Assembly: GCA_020025575.1 (NCBI GenBank)
Contig: JAHHRW010000006.1
Coordinates: forward strand, 54,297-118,296
Direction of reading: 5' to 3'
Length of the DNA stretch: 64,000 nt
DNA from: Oscillospiraceae bacterium
Lineage (GTDB): Bacteria; Bacillota; Clostridia; Oscillospirales; Oscillospiraceae
Positions 37,045 through 46,480 of this stretch are shown here, in pieces. A model generated the notes under the pieces. It saw nothing but the letters and a program-made list of their open reading frames with translations. It was not told the origin of the DNA and searched no databases. Position numbers and translations under genes: made by a program. Within the stretch, counting starts at the first letter, position 1. Each line of letters begins with the position of its first letter.

Positions 37045-37260
37045 ATGGAATTTTTCAATAGTGCGGTTACTACTTTGCAGACTATCGTTGTGGGCCTCGG
37101 CGGTGCGCTGTGTGTTTGGGGCGGCATCAACCTTCTGGAAGGTTACGGTCAGGATAACCCGGCCAGCAAGTCGCAGGGTGTTAAGCAGCTCGTCGCGGGC
37201 GGTGGTGTTGCCCTGATCGGCATCACTCTGGTTCCCCTGCTGTCTGGTCTGCTGGGCTGA
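37045..37260 (+). CDS. Maff2 family small membrane protein
   Basis: A 71-residue protein with two hydrophobic helices (LQTIVVGLGGALCVWGGI and GGVALIGITLVPLLSGLLG), the Maff2 family found only in Gram-positive conjugation clusters and likely to be a pilin/VirB2-like channel subunit (inferred). ATGGAGG lies before the ATG at 37045. Confidence 0.88.
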   Translation: MEFFNSAVTTLQTIVVGLGGALCVWGGINLLEGYGQDNPASKSQGVKQLVAGGGVALIGITLVPLLSGLLG

Positions 37261-37368
37261 TTGTCCCGGCTGTCCGCCAACCAACCCAACCATAACTGTT
37301 AAATCCTGAAACCCCGCCGCGCTCTCCCGGTTCCATGCGGGAGGGCGCGGCAAAGGAGGTGAACCCAC

Positions 37369-38232
37369 ATGATAGGCGAACTCATAGGGGATTGGATCAA
37401 AGGCATTTTAATCGACGGCATCATGGGCAACCTGTCCGGGCTGTTCAGCACGGTTAATACGAAAGTCGGGGAAATCGCCTCGGATGTGGGGACGACGCCG
37501 CAAGCGTGGAACAGCGGCATATTCAATATGCTGCAATCCCTGTCGGACACGGTGATCGTCCCCATTGCAGCGGCGATCCTTGCCGTTATCATGTGCTATG
37601 AGCTGATAGACATGATCGTGGAAAAAAACAATATGCACGACTTTGACACGTCCATGTTCTTCCGTTGGATTTTCAAAAGTGCTTTTGCCATTCTCATTGT
37701 GACCAACACATGGAATATCGTCATGGGCGTTTTCGACGCCACCCAAGCCGTCGTCAACCAGAGCGCCGGGGTGATTATCGGGGAAACCAGCATTGACTTT
37801 GACACCCTCATTCCCGACCTTGAAGCACAACTGGAAGCTATGGACATCGGGCCGCTGCTCGGCCTGTGGTTCCAGACCCTTGTTGTGGGGCTGACGATGA
37901 ACATTCTTTCCATTTGCATTTTCCTTGTGACCTACGGCAGAATGATTGAGATTTATGCCGTGACCGCGCTGGGGCCGATTCCCCTTGCCACGCTGGGCAA
38001 TGCGGAGTGGCGCGGCGTCGGCCAGAACTACTTGAAATCCCTGTTGGCGCTGGGCTTCCAAGCCTTTTTGATTATGGTGGTTGTCGGCATCTATGCGGTG
38101 CTGATCCAGCAGATCGGACAGGCTGCGGATATATCCGGGGCCATTTGGGGCTGTATGGGCTACACGGTTCTGCTCTGCTTCTGTCTGTTCAAGACCGGCA
38201 GCATCAGCAAGGCCGTCTTTACTGTACATTGA
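37369..38232 (+). CDS. VirB6/TrbL-like conjugation membrane protein
   Basis: A 287-residue polytopic protein with about six hydrophobic segments (VIVPIAAAILAVIMCYELID through VLLCFCLFKTG). It is the inner-membrane channel protein of Gram-positive type IV systems, related in topology to VirB6/TrbL and CD0411-like. AAAGGAGG lies before the ATG. Confidence 0.82.
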   Translation: MIGELIGDWIKGILIDGIMGNLSGLFSTVNTKVGEIASDVGTTPQAWNSGIFNMLQSLSDTVIVPIAAAILAVIMCYELIDMIVEKNNMHDFDTSMFFRWIFKSAFAILIVTNTWNIVMGVFDATQAVVNQSAGVIIGETSIDFDTLIPDLEAQLEAMDIGPLLGLWFQTLVVGLTMNILSICIFLVTYGRMIEIYAVTALGPIPLATLGNAEWRGVGQNYLKSLLALGFQAFLIMVVVGIYAVLIQQIGQAADISGAIWGCMGYTVLLCFCLFKTGSISKAVFTVH

Positions 38233-38253
38233 CAGACAGGAGGACTATCAACC

Positions 38254-38832
38254 ATCGAGGAAGTACAAAAGAAACGATACCACATCATTTACGCCGATCC
38301 GCCGTGGCGGTATGAGTGCAAGAAAACAGGTGCGGCGGAACATCACTATCCCACCATGAGCATTGACGAGCTGTGCGCCCTGCCGGTGGAAACGCTGGCG
38401 GAAAAGGACTGTTTGCTTTTTTTGTGGGCCACATTCCCGCAGCTCCCGGAAGCCCTGCGCCTGATCCGGGCATGGGGCTTTACGTTCAAAACGGTGGCAT
38501 TTGTCTGGTTGAAGCTCAACAAGAAAAACCCCACATGGTTTTACGGGCTGGGCTACTGGACGAGAGGCAATGCGGAAATCTGCCTGATTGCCAAACGAGG
38601 CAAACCCAAGCGCCGCAGCGCCGGTGTCCATCAGTTTATTATTTCCCCCGTGGAGGAACACAGCAAAAAGCCGGACGTGACCCGTGACAAAATCATTGAG
38701 TTGGCGGGCGATTTGCCCCGCGTGGAGCTGTTTGCCAGACAGAAAGCGCCCGGCTGGGACGTTTGGGGAAACGAGGTGGACAGTGATCTTTCCCTGACCC
38801 CACAAGAAAATTTATTAGAAACGGAGGTGTGA
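38254..38832 (+). CDS. MT-A70 family adenine methyltransferase with apparent AUC start
   Basis: A 192-residue MT-A70 family N6-adenine methylase, probably modifying element DNA. The catalytic motif DPPW is at residues 15-18; YWTRGNAEICLIAKRG is the AdoMet block. No ATG, GTG or TTG lies between the upstream stop (38230) and DPPW; the first ATG (38356) would remove the active site. AGGAGG (38239-38244) stands nine bases before ATC at 38254, so initiation at AUC is the best reading. Confidence 0.8.
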   Translation: MEEVQKKRYHIIYADPPWRYECKKTGAAEHHYPTMSIDELCALPVETLAEKDCLLFLWATFPQLPEALRLIRAWGFTFKTVAFVWLKLNKKNPTWFYGLGYWTRGNAEICLIAKRGKPKRRSAGVHQFIISPVEEHSKKPDVTRDKIIELAGDLPRVELFARQKAPGWDVWGNEVDSDLSLTPQENLLETEV

Positions 38833-38835
38833 AGA

Positions 38836-39273
38836 TTGGCTTATGTGACCGTCCCAAAGGATTTGACCCGTGTAAAATCCAAGATTGTGTTTGGCCTTAC
38901 CAAACGGCAACTGATCTGCTTCGGCGGTGCGCTTCTTGTAGGCGTCCCGCTTTATTTTTTGCTCCGGGGCCGGGTGACTGGCAGCACGGCGGCCCTGATT
39001 ATGGTGTTCGCCATGCTGCCGGGGTTCCTGCTGGCCCTGTACGAGCGCCACGGCCAGCCCCTTGAAGTGGTGGTATGGCAGATTGTCCAGTGCTGCTTTA
39101 TCCAGCCCAAGGAAAGGCCCTACCAAACCGACAACGCCTATACTGCCCTCATGCGGCAGCACCAAATGGAAAAGGAGGTAAATGCGATTGTCCGAAAAGC
39201 AAAGAAACGAGCCGCCTGTAAAGCTCACCCGCGCCGAAAAGCGGGAAATACAGGCCATCATCCGCAAGTATAA
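38836..39273 (+). CDS. PrgI family membrane protein
   Basis: A 145-residue PrgI family protein of the conjugation channel. It has two transmembrane helices (LICFGGALLVGVPLYFLL and AALIMVFAMLPGFLLALY) and a basic tail. The start is TTG at 38836, after GGAGG. It ends inside the VirB4 start (overlap about 85 bases), so the two are tightly coupled. Confidence 0.87.
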   Translation: MAYVTVPKDLTRVKSKIVFGLTKRQLICFGGALLVGVPLYFLLRGRVTGSTAALIMVFAMLPGFLLALYERHGQPLEVVVWQIVQCCFIQPKERPYQTDNAYTALMRQHQMEKEVNAIVRKAKKRAACKAHPRRKAGNTGHHPQV

Positions 39274-41587
39274 GGGCGACGGCAAGGCCCATTCCGCACA
39301 GGCCAGCATCCCGTATCAGGCCATGTACCCGGACGGGATTTGCAAGGTGACGGCCAACACGTTCAGCAAGTGCATCGAGTTTGCCGACATCAGCTATCAG
39401 CTTGCACAGGCCGACACCAAGACGGCCATCTTTGAAAATCTGTGCGATCTCTACAACTATCTGGACGCCTCTATCCACGTCCAGTTTTCCTTTGTCAACC
39501 GCAAGACCGACCCCAAGCAGTACGCCAAGAGCTTTGAGATCAAGGCGCAGGGGGACGACTTCGACGACATCCGGGCGGAGTATTCCGGCATCCTGCAAGA
39601 CCAGCTTGTGCGGGGCAACAACGGCCTCACCAAGCGAAAGTTCCTGACATTCACCATCGAGGCCGACAACCTGAAAATGGCCCGCGCCCGTCTGACCCGC
39701 ATTGAAACCGACCTGCTGGGCTATTTCAAGACGATGGGGGCCGTGGCTCATGTGCTGGACGCCAAGGAACGGCTGGAAGTGCTGCATAGGGTACTCCACC
39801 CCGATGCCGAGCCATTTCAGTTTGAATGGAAATGGCTGGCCCCGTCCGGCCTCTCCACCAAAGATTTTATTGCCCCGTCCTCGTTCCGCTTCGGCAATTC
39901 CCGGATGTTTGGGCTGGACGGCAAGTATGGGGCCGTGAGTTTCTTAAACATCCTGTCCCCGGAGCTGTCGGACGAAATGCTGGCCGACTTCCTCAACACG
40001 GAAAACGGCATTGTCGTGAATCTCCATGTGCAGGCCATCGACCAGAGCGAGGCCATCAAGACGGTAAAGCGCAAGATCACCGACCTTGACGCCATGAAGA
40101 TACAGGAACAGAAACGAGCTGTCCGCAGCGGCTACGACATGGACATCCTGCCCAGCGACCTTGCCACCTACGGACAGGACGCCAAGGAGCTTTTGAAAAC
40201 CCTGCAAAGCCGAAATGAACGGATGTTCCAGATCACTTTTCTGGTGATGAACACCGCCGACACTCGGCAGAAGTTGGAGAACGATGTATTTTGGGCCGCA
40301 GGTGTGGCGCAGAAATACAACTGTTCCCTTGTCCGTCTGGACTACCAGCAGGAACAGGGCCTTATGAGCAGCCTGCCGCTGGGGGCCAACCACATCAAGA
40401 TCGAGCGTTCCTTGACGACTTCCAGCGTGGCCGTGTTCGTGCCTTTCGTGACACAGGAGCTTTTCATGGGCGGTGACGCCATGTATTACGGCATCAATGC
40501 CAAGACCGGCAACATGATTATGCTGGACAGAAAACGGGCACGGTGTCCCAACGGCTTGAAGCTGGGTACTCCCGGTTCCGGCAAGTCCATGAGCTGCAAA
40601 TCCGAGATCGTCAGTGTGTTCCTCTGTACGCCGGACGATGTATATATCTGCGATCCAGAGGCGGAATATTATCCCCTTGTGAAGCGGCTCCACGGCCAAG
40701 TGGTGAAGCTGTCGCCTACCAGCAAATCCTATGTGAACCCGCTGGACATCAACCTGAATTACAGCGAGGACGAAAACCCGTTGACCCTGAAATCCGACTT
40801 TGTGCTGTCGTTCTGTGAGCTTGTCATGGGCGGCAAGAACAGGCTGGAAGCCATCGAAAAGACGGTCATTGACCGGGCCGTGCAGGTGATCTACCGGCCT
40901 TATCTGGCAGACCCACGCCCGGAGAATATGCCGATCCTGTCCGACCTGCATCAAGCCCTGTTAGACCAGCATATCCCGGAGGCTGACCGTGTGGCGCAGG
41001 CCCTTGACCTGTATGTAAACGGCAGCCTGAACGTCTTTAATCACCGCACCAATGTCAACATTGAAAACCGCATTGTGGCCTTTGATATTAAAGAGCTGGG
41101 AAAACAACTCAAAAAGCTGGGGATGCTCATTGTCCAAGACCAGATTTGGGGCCGTGTGACCCAAAACCGCAGCCAAGGCAAGGCGACGTGGTACTTCTGC
41201 GACGAGTTCCATTTGCTTCTGCGAGAGGAACAGACAGCGGCTTTCTCCTGCGAGATTTGGAAGCGGTTCAGAAAATGGGGAGGCATCCCGACCGGGGCCA
41301 CCCAGAACGTCAAAGACCTGCTTTCTTCCCCGGAGATCGAAAACATTCTGGAAAACAGCGACTTCATTTGCCTGCTCAATCAGGCGTCCGGCGACCGGCG
41401 CATCCTTGCGGAGCGATTGAACATTTCCCCGCAGCAATTACGGTATGTGGACAATTCCGAACCCGGCGAGGGGCTTTTGATTTATGAAAATGTGATCCTG
41501 CCTTTCCGCAACCCCATCCCGCAGCGCAGCCAGCTCTACAAGATTATGACGACCCGGTTAGGAGAGGTTGACATCGACACCCGATAA
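39188..41587 (+). CDS. VirB4/TraE-family conjugation ATPase
   Basis: A 799-residue motor ATPase of the type IV channel. Walker A is GTPGSGKSMSC (about 463) and Walker B is WYFCDEFHLLL (about 665). I chose TTG at 39188 with AGGAGG eight bases upstream, giving MSEKQRNEPPV; the ATG two codons before it lies only two bases after that site. It begins within PrgI. Confidence 0.92.
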   Translation: MSEKQRNEPPVKLTRAEKREIQAIIRKYKGDGKAHSAQASIPYQAMYPDGICKVTANTFSKCIEFADISYQLAQADTKTAIFENLCDLYNYLDASIHVQFSFVNRKTDPKQYAKSFEIKAQGDDFDDIRAEYSGILQDQLVRGNNGLTKRKFLTFTIEADNLKMARARLTRIETDLLGYFKTMGAVAHVLDAKERLEVLHRVLHPDAEPFQFEWKWLAPSGLSTKDFIAPSSFRFGNSRMFGLDGKYGAVSFLNILSPELSDEMLADFLNTENGIVVNLHVQAIDQSEAIKTVKRKITDLDAMKIQEQKRAVRSGYDMDILPSDLATYGQDAKELLKTLQSRNERMFQITFLVMNTADTRQKLENDVFWAAGVAQKYNCSLVRLDYQQEQGLMSSLPLGANHIKIERSLTTSSVAVFVPFVTQELFMGGDAMYYGINAKTGNMIMLDRKRARCPNGLKLGTPGSGKSMSCKSEIVSVFLCTPDDVYICDPEAEYYPLVKRLHGQVVKLSPTSKSYVNPLDINLNYSEDENPLTLKSDFVLSFCELVMGGKNRLEAIEKTVIDRAVQVIYRPYLADPRPENMPILSDLHQALLDQHIPEADRVAQALDLYVNGSLNVFNHRTNVNIENRIVAFDIKELGKQLKKLGMLIVQDQIWGRVTQNRSQGKATWYFCDEFHLLLREEQTAAFSCEIWKRFRKWGGIPTGATQNVKDLLSSPEIENILENSDFICLLNQASGDRRILAERLNISPQQLRYVDNSEPGEGLLIYENVILPFRNPIPQRSQLYKIMTTRLGEVDIDTR

Positions 41588-41601
41588 TCTGCCTTGCTCT
41601 A

Positions 41602-41630
41602 TTTAATTTGTTCTTCCTATATGATATAAT
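41602..41630 (+). promoter_or_regulatory. Own promoter of the DUF4365 cassette
   Basis: TTTAAT (41602-41607), 17-base spacer, TATAAT (41625-41630), 28 bp before the start codon. The -35 is weak, the -10 perfect. Confidence 0.6.
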
Positions 41631-41657
41631 TTTGAATACTATAAGGGAGGCGATAGA

Positions 41658-42587
41658 ATGAAGCAGACTGACAGAATAGGGGTATATCATATAGGCGAAC
41701 TTGTGAATAAACAGTTTGGGTGGATTTTTCGAGAGCAACCAACTGATGATTACGGCATAGATGCAATTATTGAAACAGCAGGAGAAGATCGTCCCACCGG
41801 GCAGATGATAGGTGTTCAGATCAAAACAGGTAAGAGTTATTTTAAGGAGCAAAAGGATGACTGTGTAGTTTTTCGTTTTGATAAAGCTCATGCTGATTAT
41901 TGGCTTAATCATTCTTTGCCTGTCATTATTGTGCTGTATGATCCAGAGGAAAATTTGTGCATTTGGGAAAGGGTGACAGAAGAGGATATATGTCCCGTTT
42001 CTGAAACAAGATATAAAATAGCTATTCCGCTTAACCAGATTTTTTCCAGCGAAGCTAAAGAAGAATTGACGCTTATAGCAGAAAATCCAACACCATATGA
42101 GCAAAAATACAATAAACTTTTGGTGGCTAAACCGTGGATAGATGAACTGGTAAAAGGCAATACCCTTATATTAGAAGCGGAACATTGGGTTAATAAAAGC
42201 TCTGGCCGAAGTTCTTTGGAAATTCATGTTATTGATAATGAAACAGGGGAAGAAACATCACTTGTAGAATGGCCTTTTGTATTATTTCCCGGCATTGACT
42301 ACGAAGATTTATTCCCTCAACTATTCCCATGGGCCGATTTCTCCGTAGATAGTGATTTTTATGAAGAGTATGATAGGGCAAATTTCCATGATAACTGTTG
42401 CACATACGATTCAGAAGATGGAGTATATTTACCCGTAATTTGCACATGGGAAGAATGGAGAGAGCGCTTGCCTGAAATCAGGCCATACGAAACTGCAAGC
42501 GGCGAGGTGGATGCTTATCGTCTTATCTTGACACTGAATGATATTGGCCGCGCCTTTTGCACATTAGAAAATTATATGGAAAATTGA
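41658..42587 (+). CDS. DUF4365 protein (PD-(D/E)XK nuclease-like), cargo
   Basis: A 309-residue protein with an N-terminal DUF4365 domain: QPTDDYGIDAIIE, then IGVQIKTGKSYF, which fits the D...(E/Q)xK active-site pattern of restriction-like nucleases. The remaining 170 residues are acidic and unclassified. DUF4365 occurs in phage-defence genes. It is visibly AT-rich against the GC-rich transfer genes either side and has its own promoter and terminator, marking it as cargo in the transfer operon between VirB4 and NlpC/P60. Confidence 0.8.
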   Translation: MKQTDRIGVYHIGELVNKQFGWIFREQPTDDYGIDAIIETAGEDRPTGQMIGVQIKTGKSYFKEQKDDCVVFRFDKAHADYWLNHSLPVIIVLYDPEENLCIWERVTEEDICPVSETRYKIAIPLNQIFSSEAKEELTLIAENPTPYEQKYNKLLVAKPWIDELVKGNTLILEAEHWVNKSSGRSSLEIHVIDNETGEETSLVEWPFVLFPGIDYEDLFPQLFPWADFSVDSDFYEEYDRANFHDNCCTYDSEDGVYLPVICTWEEWRERLPEIRPYETASGEVDAYRLILTLNDIGRAFCTLENYMEN

Positions 42588-42600
42588 ACATTGGAGTAGG

Positions 42601-42627
42601 AACCCGCCCAACGAGGCGGGTTTTCTT
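42601..42627 (+). terminator. Terminator of the DUF4365 cassette
   Basis: AACCCGCC pairs with GGCGGGTT around CAACGA, then TTCTTATGCC. The TTTTCTTATGCC that follows is repeated after the DUF2971 cassette. Confidence 0.85.
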
Positions 42628-42654
42628 ATGCCCAAATTTAGGAGGTGATTAACC

Positions 42655-44613
42655 ATAAAGCAGTTAAAACCCCGCGATAAGGTGACGCAGCACATGACCC
42701 GCGACGGCCTGACGCTGGATAACCAGACCATCGGCGAGAGCATCAACATTTCCAGCCGGGAGGCCGAACAGGACTATTCCGCAGCCGAGCCGGGCGGCAC
42801 CGCTGAAAAGGTGCTGGAACGTGCCGGGGACATCCGTGAGCGCAGCAAGTCGAAGCGGGCCGCCAAGGATGGCGCGAATACGGCGGCGCAGACCACCGGC
42901 CCCGCGTCCCGCCTGCAATTCACCGCCGAGGAACGGGCCGATCCCGCCCTTTCCAAGTACGTCCACAAGGCGGAAAAGCGGGCGGATAAGCTGGACGCAG
43001 CCAAAGAAGCCCTGCCGAAAAAGCGCGTCGTCACCAAGGAAACCGTCTATGACGAGGCCAAGGGCAAGACCAAAACCAAGCTGCGCTTTGACAAGGTGGA
43101 GAAACCGGCCCCCAAGCTCAAACCCAACCCGGCCAGCCGTCCGATGGAGGAAGCGGGCCTGTATCTGCATGGAAAAATCCATGAGGTTGAGCATGAGAAT
43201 GTGGGCGTCGAGGGCGGCCATAAGGGGGAAGAACTTGCCGAGCGCCAAGCGGGAAAAGCCATCCGCAGCGGCATCCGGCGTCATAAGCTCAAACCCTACC
43301 GGGCCGCAGCCAAGGCCGAGAAAAAGGCCATTGCCGCCAATGCGGAATACATCTACCAGAAATCCTTGCGTGACAACCCGGAAATGGCGCAGGCGGTGAA
43401 AAAACCGGTGGCCCGGTTCTGGCAGAAACAGAAAATCAAACGGGATTACGCCAAGGCAGCACGGGCGGCGGGCCAGACGGCACAGGGCGCAGCCAGCGCC
43501 ACCAAAACCACCGCTGCAGCCGCCAAGAAAGCCGCCGAGAAAAGCAAACAGGCCGCGTCCTTTGTGGCCCGGCACTGGAAAGGTGTGCTGCTGATCGGCG
43601 GTGTGGGCCTTATGCTCATGCTGATTATGGGCGGCCTGCAATCCTGTACGGCCATGTTCGGCAGCGCCGGAACCGGCGTGGCGGCCACGTCCTATCTGTC
43701 CGAGGACAGCGATATGCTGGGGGCCGAAGCCGCCTATGCGGACATGGAGGCCGATTTGCAGTATGAGCTTGACAACTACGAAAGCCTGCACCCCGGCTAT
43801 GACGAATACCGCTTCAATCTGGACGAGACCGGCCACGACCCCTATGTGCTGACTTCCATCCTGTCGGCGCTGCATGATGGCGTCTATACGCTGGGCGACG
43901 TGCAAGGCGACCTTACCATGCTCTTTGAGAAGCAATACACCCTGACACAAACCATTGAAACCGAAATCCGATACCGCACCGAAACCCGGACGGACAGCGA
44001 GGGCAACACCTACACCGTGCAAGTTCCCTACACCTATTACATCTGCAACGTGAAGCTGGAAAACTTCGATATGTCCCATCTGCCTGTTTACATCATGGGC
44101 GAGGAACAAATGAGCCTGTATGCGGTGTATATGCACACGCTGGGCAACCGGCCTGACCTGTTCCCAGACGGCACCTATCCCAACGCTTCCACCGTCAAGG
44201 AGCCGACCTATTACGACATTCCCCCGGAGGCTTTGGAGGACGCCACCTTTGCCGCAATGATGGCCGAGGCGGAAAAGTATGTAGGTTATCCCTATGTGTG
44301 GGGCGGCAGCTCTCCCAGCACCAGCTTTGATTGCAGCGGCTTTGTGAGCTGGGTAATCAATCACAGCGGATGGAATGTGGGACGGCTGGGCGCACAGGGC
44401 CTTTGCAATATCTGTACCCCTGTTTCCCCGGAGCAGGCCAAGCCCGGCGACCTTGTATTTTTTGTCGGCACCTACGACACCCCCGGCGTTTCCCATGTCG
44501 GCATTTATGTGGGAAATTCCGTGATGTTGCACTGTGGCGACCCTATTTCTTACACCAACCTCAATTCGAGTTATTGGCAGCAGCATTTCTGTTGTTACGG
44601 GCGTCTGCCTTGA
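42655..44613 (+). CDS. NlpC/P60 cell-wall hydrolase of the conjugation system, apparent AUA start
   Basis: A 652-residue protein. An Ala/Lys-rich, coiled N-terminal half (about 1-290) leads to one transmembrane helix (GVLLIGGVGLMLMLIMGG, about 310) and a C-terminal NlpC/P60 peptidase: FDCSGFV (Cys), SHVGIY (His), LHCG (His). It opens the wall for the channel. AGGAGG at 42640 lies nine bases before ATA at 42655, giving a full-length MKQLKPRDKV start; the next in-frame candidate (GTG 42682) has no site. Confidence 0.85.
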   Translation: MKQLKPRDKVTQHMTRDGLTLDNQTIGESINISSREAEQDYSAAEPGGTAEKVLERAGDIRERSKSKRAAKDGANTAAQTTGPASRLQFTAEERADPALSKYVHKAEKRADKLDAAKEALPKKRVVTKETVYDEAKGKTKTKLRFDKVEKPAPKLKPNPASRPMEEAGLYLHGKIHEVEHENVGVEGGHKGEELAERQAGKAIRSGIRRHKLKPYRAAAKAEKKAIAANAEYIYQKSLRDNPEMAQAVKKPVARFWQKQKIKRDYAKAARAAGQTAQGAASATKTTAAAAKKAAEKSKQAASFVARHWKGVLLIGGVGLMLMLIMGGLQSCTAMFGSAGTGVAATSYLSEDSDMLGAEAAYADMEADLQYELDNYESLHPGYDEYRFNLDETGHDPYVLTSILSALHDGVYTLGDVQGDLTMLFEKQYTLTQTIETEIRYRTETRTDSEGNTYTVQVPYTYYICNVKLENFDMSHLPVYIMGEEQMSLYAVYMHTLGNRPDLFPDGTYPNASTVKEPTYYDIPPEALEDATFAAMMAEAEKYVGYPYVWGGSSPSTSFDCSGFVSWVINHSGWNVGRLGAQGLCNICTPVSPEQAKPGDLVFFVGTYDTPGVSHVGIYVGNSVMLHCGDPISYTNLNSSYWQQHFCCYGRLP

Positions 44614-44634
44614 CGCCAGAAAGGAGTTTTGACT

Positions 44635-44889
44635 ATGGCAAACAAACTTGACCGTATCGAAAAGGACATTGAGAAAACCAAGGCCAAGATCGCGGAGCTG
44701 CAAAAGCAGCTTCGTGAGCTGGAAGCGGCAAAGACCGAACAGGAGAATTTGCAGATCATCCAGCTTGTGCGCGGCCTGAACATGAAGCCGGAGGAATTTG
44801 CGGCGTTCCTGCGGGGCCGGGGCGCTTTGCAGAGCGCCCCGGCCCCGCAGCCGGATTTTGAACAGGAGGACAATGCCGATGAAGAATAA
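44635..44889 (+). CDS. DUF4315 coiled-coil protein
   Basis: An 84-residue helical protein with a coiled coil at residues 3-45 ([20 protein letters not shown]) and an acidic tail. DUF4315 is specific to this conjugation family; role unknown. AAGGAG lies before the ATG; the stop lies in the next gene (11-base overlap). Confidence 0.82.
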   Translation: MANKLDRIEKDIEKTKAKIAELQKQLRELEAAKTEQENLQIIQLVRGLNMKPEEFAAFLRGRGALQSAPAPQPDFEQEDNADEE

Positions 44890-45622
44890 GATCATTCGCA
44901 CGTTTACCATGACGCTGGCCGCCGTGCTTTGCCTGACGGCTTTTTCCACCACCGCGTTTGCCGGTGGTACTGACCCCAACCCGGAGCCTTTGCCGGAAAC
45001 CACCGAGGCACCGCAGGAGGAAGAACCCACCACCGGCGGCATGGAGCCGGAGGGCGTACCTGTCACCCCGGAGGGCAACGCAACACTGGTGGATGATTTT
45101 TATGGGGATAAGCAGCTTATCACCGTTACCACCAAGGCGGGCAACTACTTTTATATCTTGATCGACCGCGCCAACGAGGACAAGGAAACCGCCGTTCACT
45201 TCCTCAACCAAGTGGACGACGCCGACCTGCAAGCACTGTTGGAGGACGGCAAAGAAGCCTCGGAAACCTGTGCCTGTACGACCAAGTGCGCGGCGGGAGC
45301 CGTCAACACGAATTGCCCGGTATGTAAAACCAATATGACCGAGTGTACCGGCCCGGAGCCGGAGCCGCAGGAGCCGGAGGAAACCGAGCAGCCGCAGGAA
45401 GATGAAGCGAAAAGCACCGGCATGGGCGGTCTTGTGGTGTTCCTTGTGGTGGCCCTGATCGGCGGCGCGGCGCTCTACTTCTTGAAATTTAAGAAGCCCA
45501 AGGCCGACACCAAGGGCGGCGACGAGCTGGACGAATACGATTTTGGCGAGGACGAGGACGACGAGTACGAACCGGTCCCGGAGGACGAGGAACCCGCAGA
45601 GGAAAAGCCTGATTGTTCATAA
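44879..45622 (+). CDS. DUF4366 secreted/membrane protein
   Basis: A 247-residue protein with a signal peptide (residues 1-28, ends AFA), a Pro/Glu-rich stalk, the DUF4366 domain ([20 protein letters not shown], then CACTTKC and CPVC) and a C-terminal helix ([18 protein letters not shown]) before an acidic tail. It is surface exposed and probably part of the mating channel. I chose ATG 44879, nine bases after AGGAGG. Confidence 0.85.
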   Translation: MKNKIIRTFTMTLAAVLCLTAFSTTAFAGGTDPNPEPLPETTEAPQEEEPTTGGMEPEGVPVTPEGNATLVDDFYGDKQLITVTTKAGNYFYILIDRANEDKETAVHFLNQVDDADLQALLEDGKEASETCACTTKCAAGAVNTNCPVCKTNMTECTGPEPEPQEPEETEQPQEDEAKSTGMGGLVVFLVVALIGGAALYFLKFKKPKADTKGGDELDEYDFGEDEDDEYEPVPEDEEPAEEKPDCS

Positions 45623-45631
45623 TTAGGGAAA

Positions 45632-45670
45632 ATGAGCAACAGCCCACCACCAAGGCGGGCTGTTGCTCAT
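45632..45670. terminator. Bidirectional terminator
   Basis: ATGAGCAACAGCCC (45632-45645) pairs perfectly with GGGCTGTTGCTCAT (45657-45670). It separates DUF4366 from the convergent cyclase-like gene. Confidence 0.8.
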
Positions 45671-46410
45671 AAAGCAAGTCGGTATTTTCTATCTTGTGTT
45701 TCTTTCTTTTTGTCCAATTCTGTATTGATGTAATTCATGTGCCAATGAAGTTTTTGAAACACTTTATCTGGATATGTTCCATCGGCTTTTCTGGCCTCGG
45801 CTTTCATGTTTTCAAAGGCAGCACTTACAGATTGTCCAGAAAAATGCCAAATATCCATATAATTCAAAAACCGAAAACCATCCGTATCCACTCTTACAAA
45901 ATCGCTTTTTGTTGTAGAGCTGGACAAGACATCGGTAACTATTTCATCTAAAATTATCCGTGGATAAATCGCAATTTTATCCTCTAACTCATACGCTCGT
46001 AATAAAGCAGGCCCCCAGACAATCGTATCATCAATATAAAAGTCGCCTATTGTAATGCCACCCCGAACAAGCCAGCCTACACCATCTCCCACAGTGGAAC
46101 AAAGAAAATTAGATACACAGCTTAGCAGCGTTACAACATCATTTGCCTTATCCTCTTGAGAGAGCTGCTTAGCAATAATGATATTGTCAGAAAAAATCTT
46201 AAACTGAATGTTTTCGTATTTCTTTATGCCCTTTTGTGGATCGGTAAGTTCAATAATGCTCGTATACAAATTGTGCAATGTATTCAGGGTATCCAACTGT
46301 GCTTCTTTGTTACTTTTAATTCGGTTGGTTATCCCTAAGATGTCTAAATATGCTACGGCACATACTTTTTGTTCTCTATCATAGGCGTCAACTGCACCAC
46401 GAATTTTCAT
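45667..46410 (-). CDS. Nucleotidyl-cyclase-like protein, cargo
   Basis: A 247-residue protein with the layout of a class III nucleotidyl cyclase core: AVAYLDILG (first metal Asp, about residue 20), FKIFSDNIIIA (second Asp), VRGGITIGDFYIDD and GPALLRAYELED, then YPRIILDE. The two Asp are placed like the metal ligands of adenylyl and Pycsar cyclases. Base specificity cannot be read, and activity is not shown. It lies on the opposite strand to the transfer genes, is visibly AT-rich and has its own promoter. I chose ATG 46410, five bases after GGGGTG. Confidence 0.6.
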   Translation of the reverse strand: MKIRGAVDAYDREQKVCAVAYLDILGITNRIKSNKEAQLDTLNTLHNLYTSIIELTDPQKGIKKYENIQFKIFSDNIIIAKQLSQEDKANDVVTLLSCVSNFLCSTVGDGVGWLVRGGITIGDFYIDDTIVWGPALLRAYELEDKIAIYPRIILDEIVTDVLSSSTTKSDFVRVDTDGFRFLNYMDIWHFSGQSVSAAFENMKAEARKADGTYPDKVFQKLHWHMNYINTELDKKKETQDRKYRLAL

Positions 46411-46427
46411 TTTATCACCCCTACACA

Positions 46428-46456
46428 ATTTTATCACTAAACCACAAATTTCACAA
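46428..46456 (-). promoter_or_regulatory. Own promoter of the cyclase-like gene
   Basis: Leftward: TTGTGA (46451-46456), 17-base spacer, TAAAAT (46428-46433). It gives a leader of about 12 bases, unusually short. Confidence 0.55.
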
Positions 46457-46480
46457 TCTATAATCTAAAAGGAGGCAAAC

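Noticed and set aside
38356..38832. Start of the methylase at the first ATG
   Set aside because: It would remove the DPPW active site and has no ribosome-binding site.
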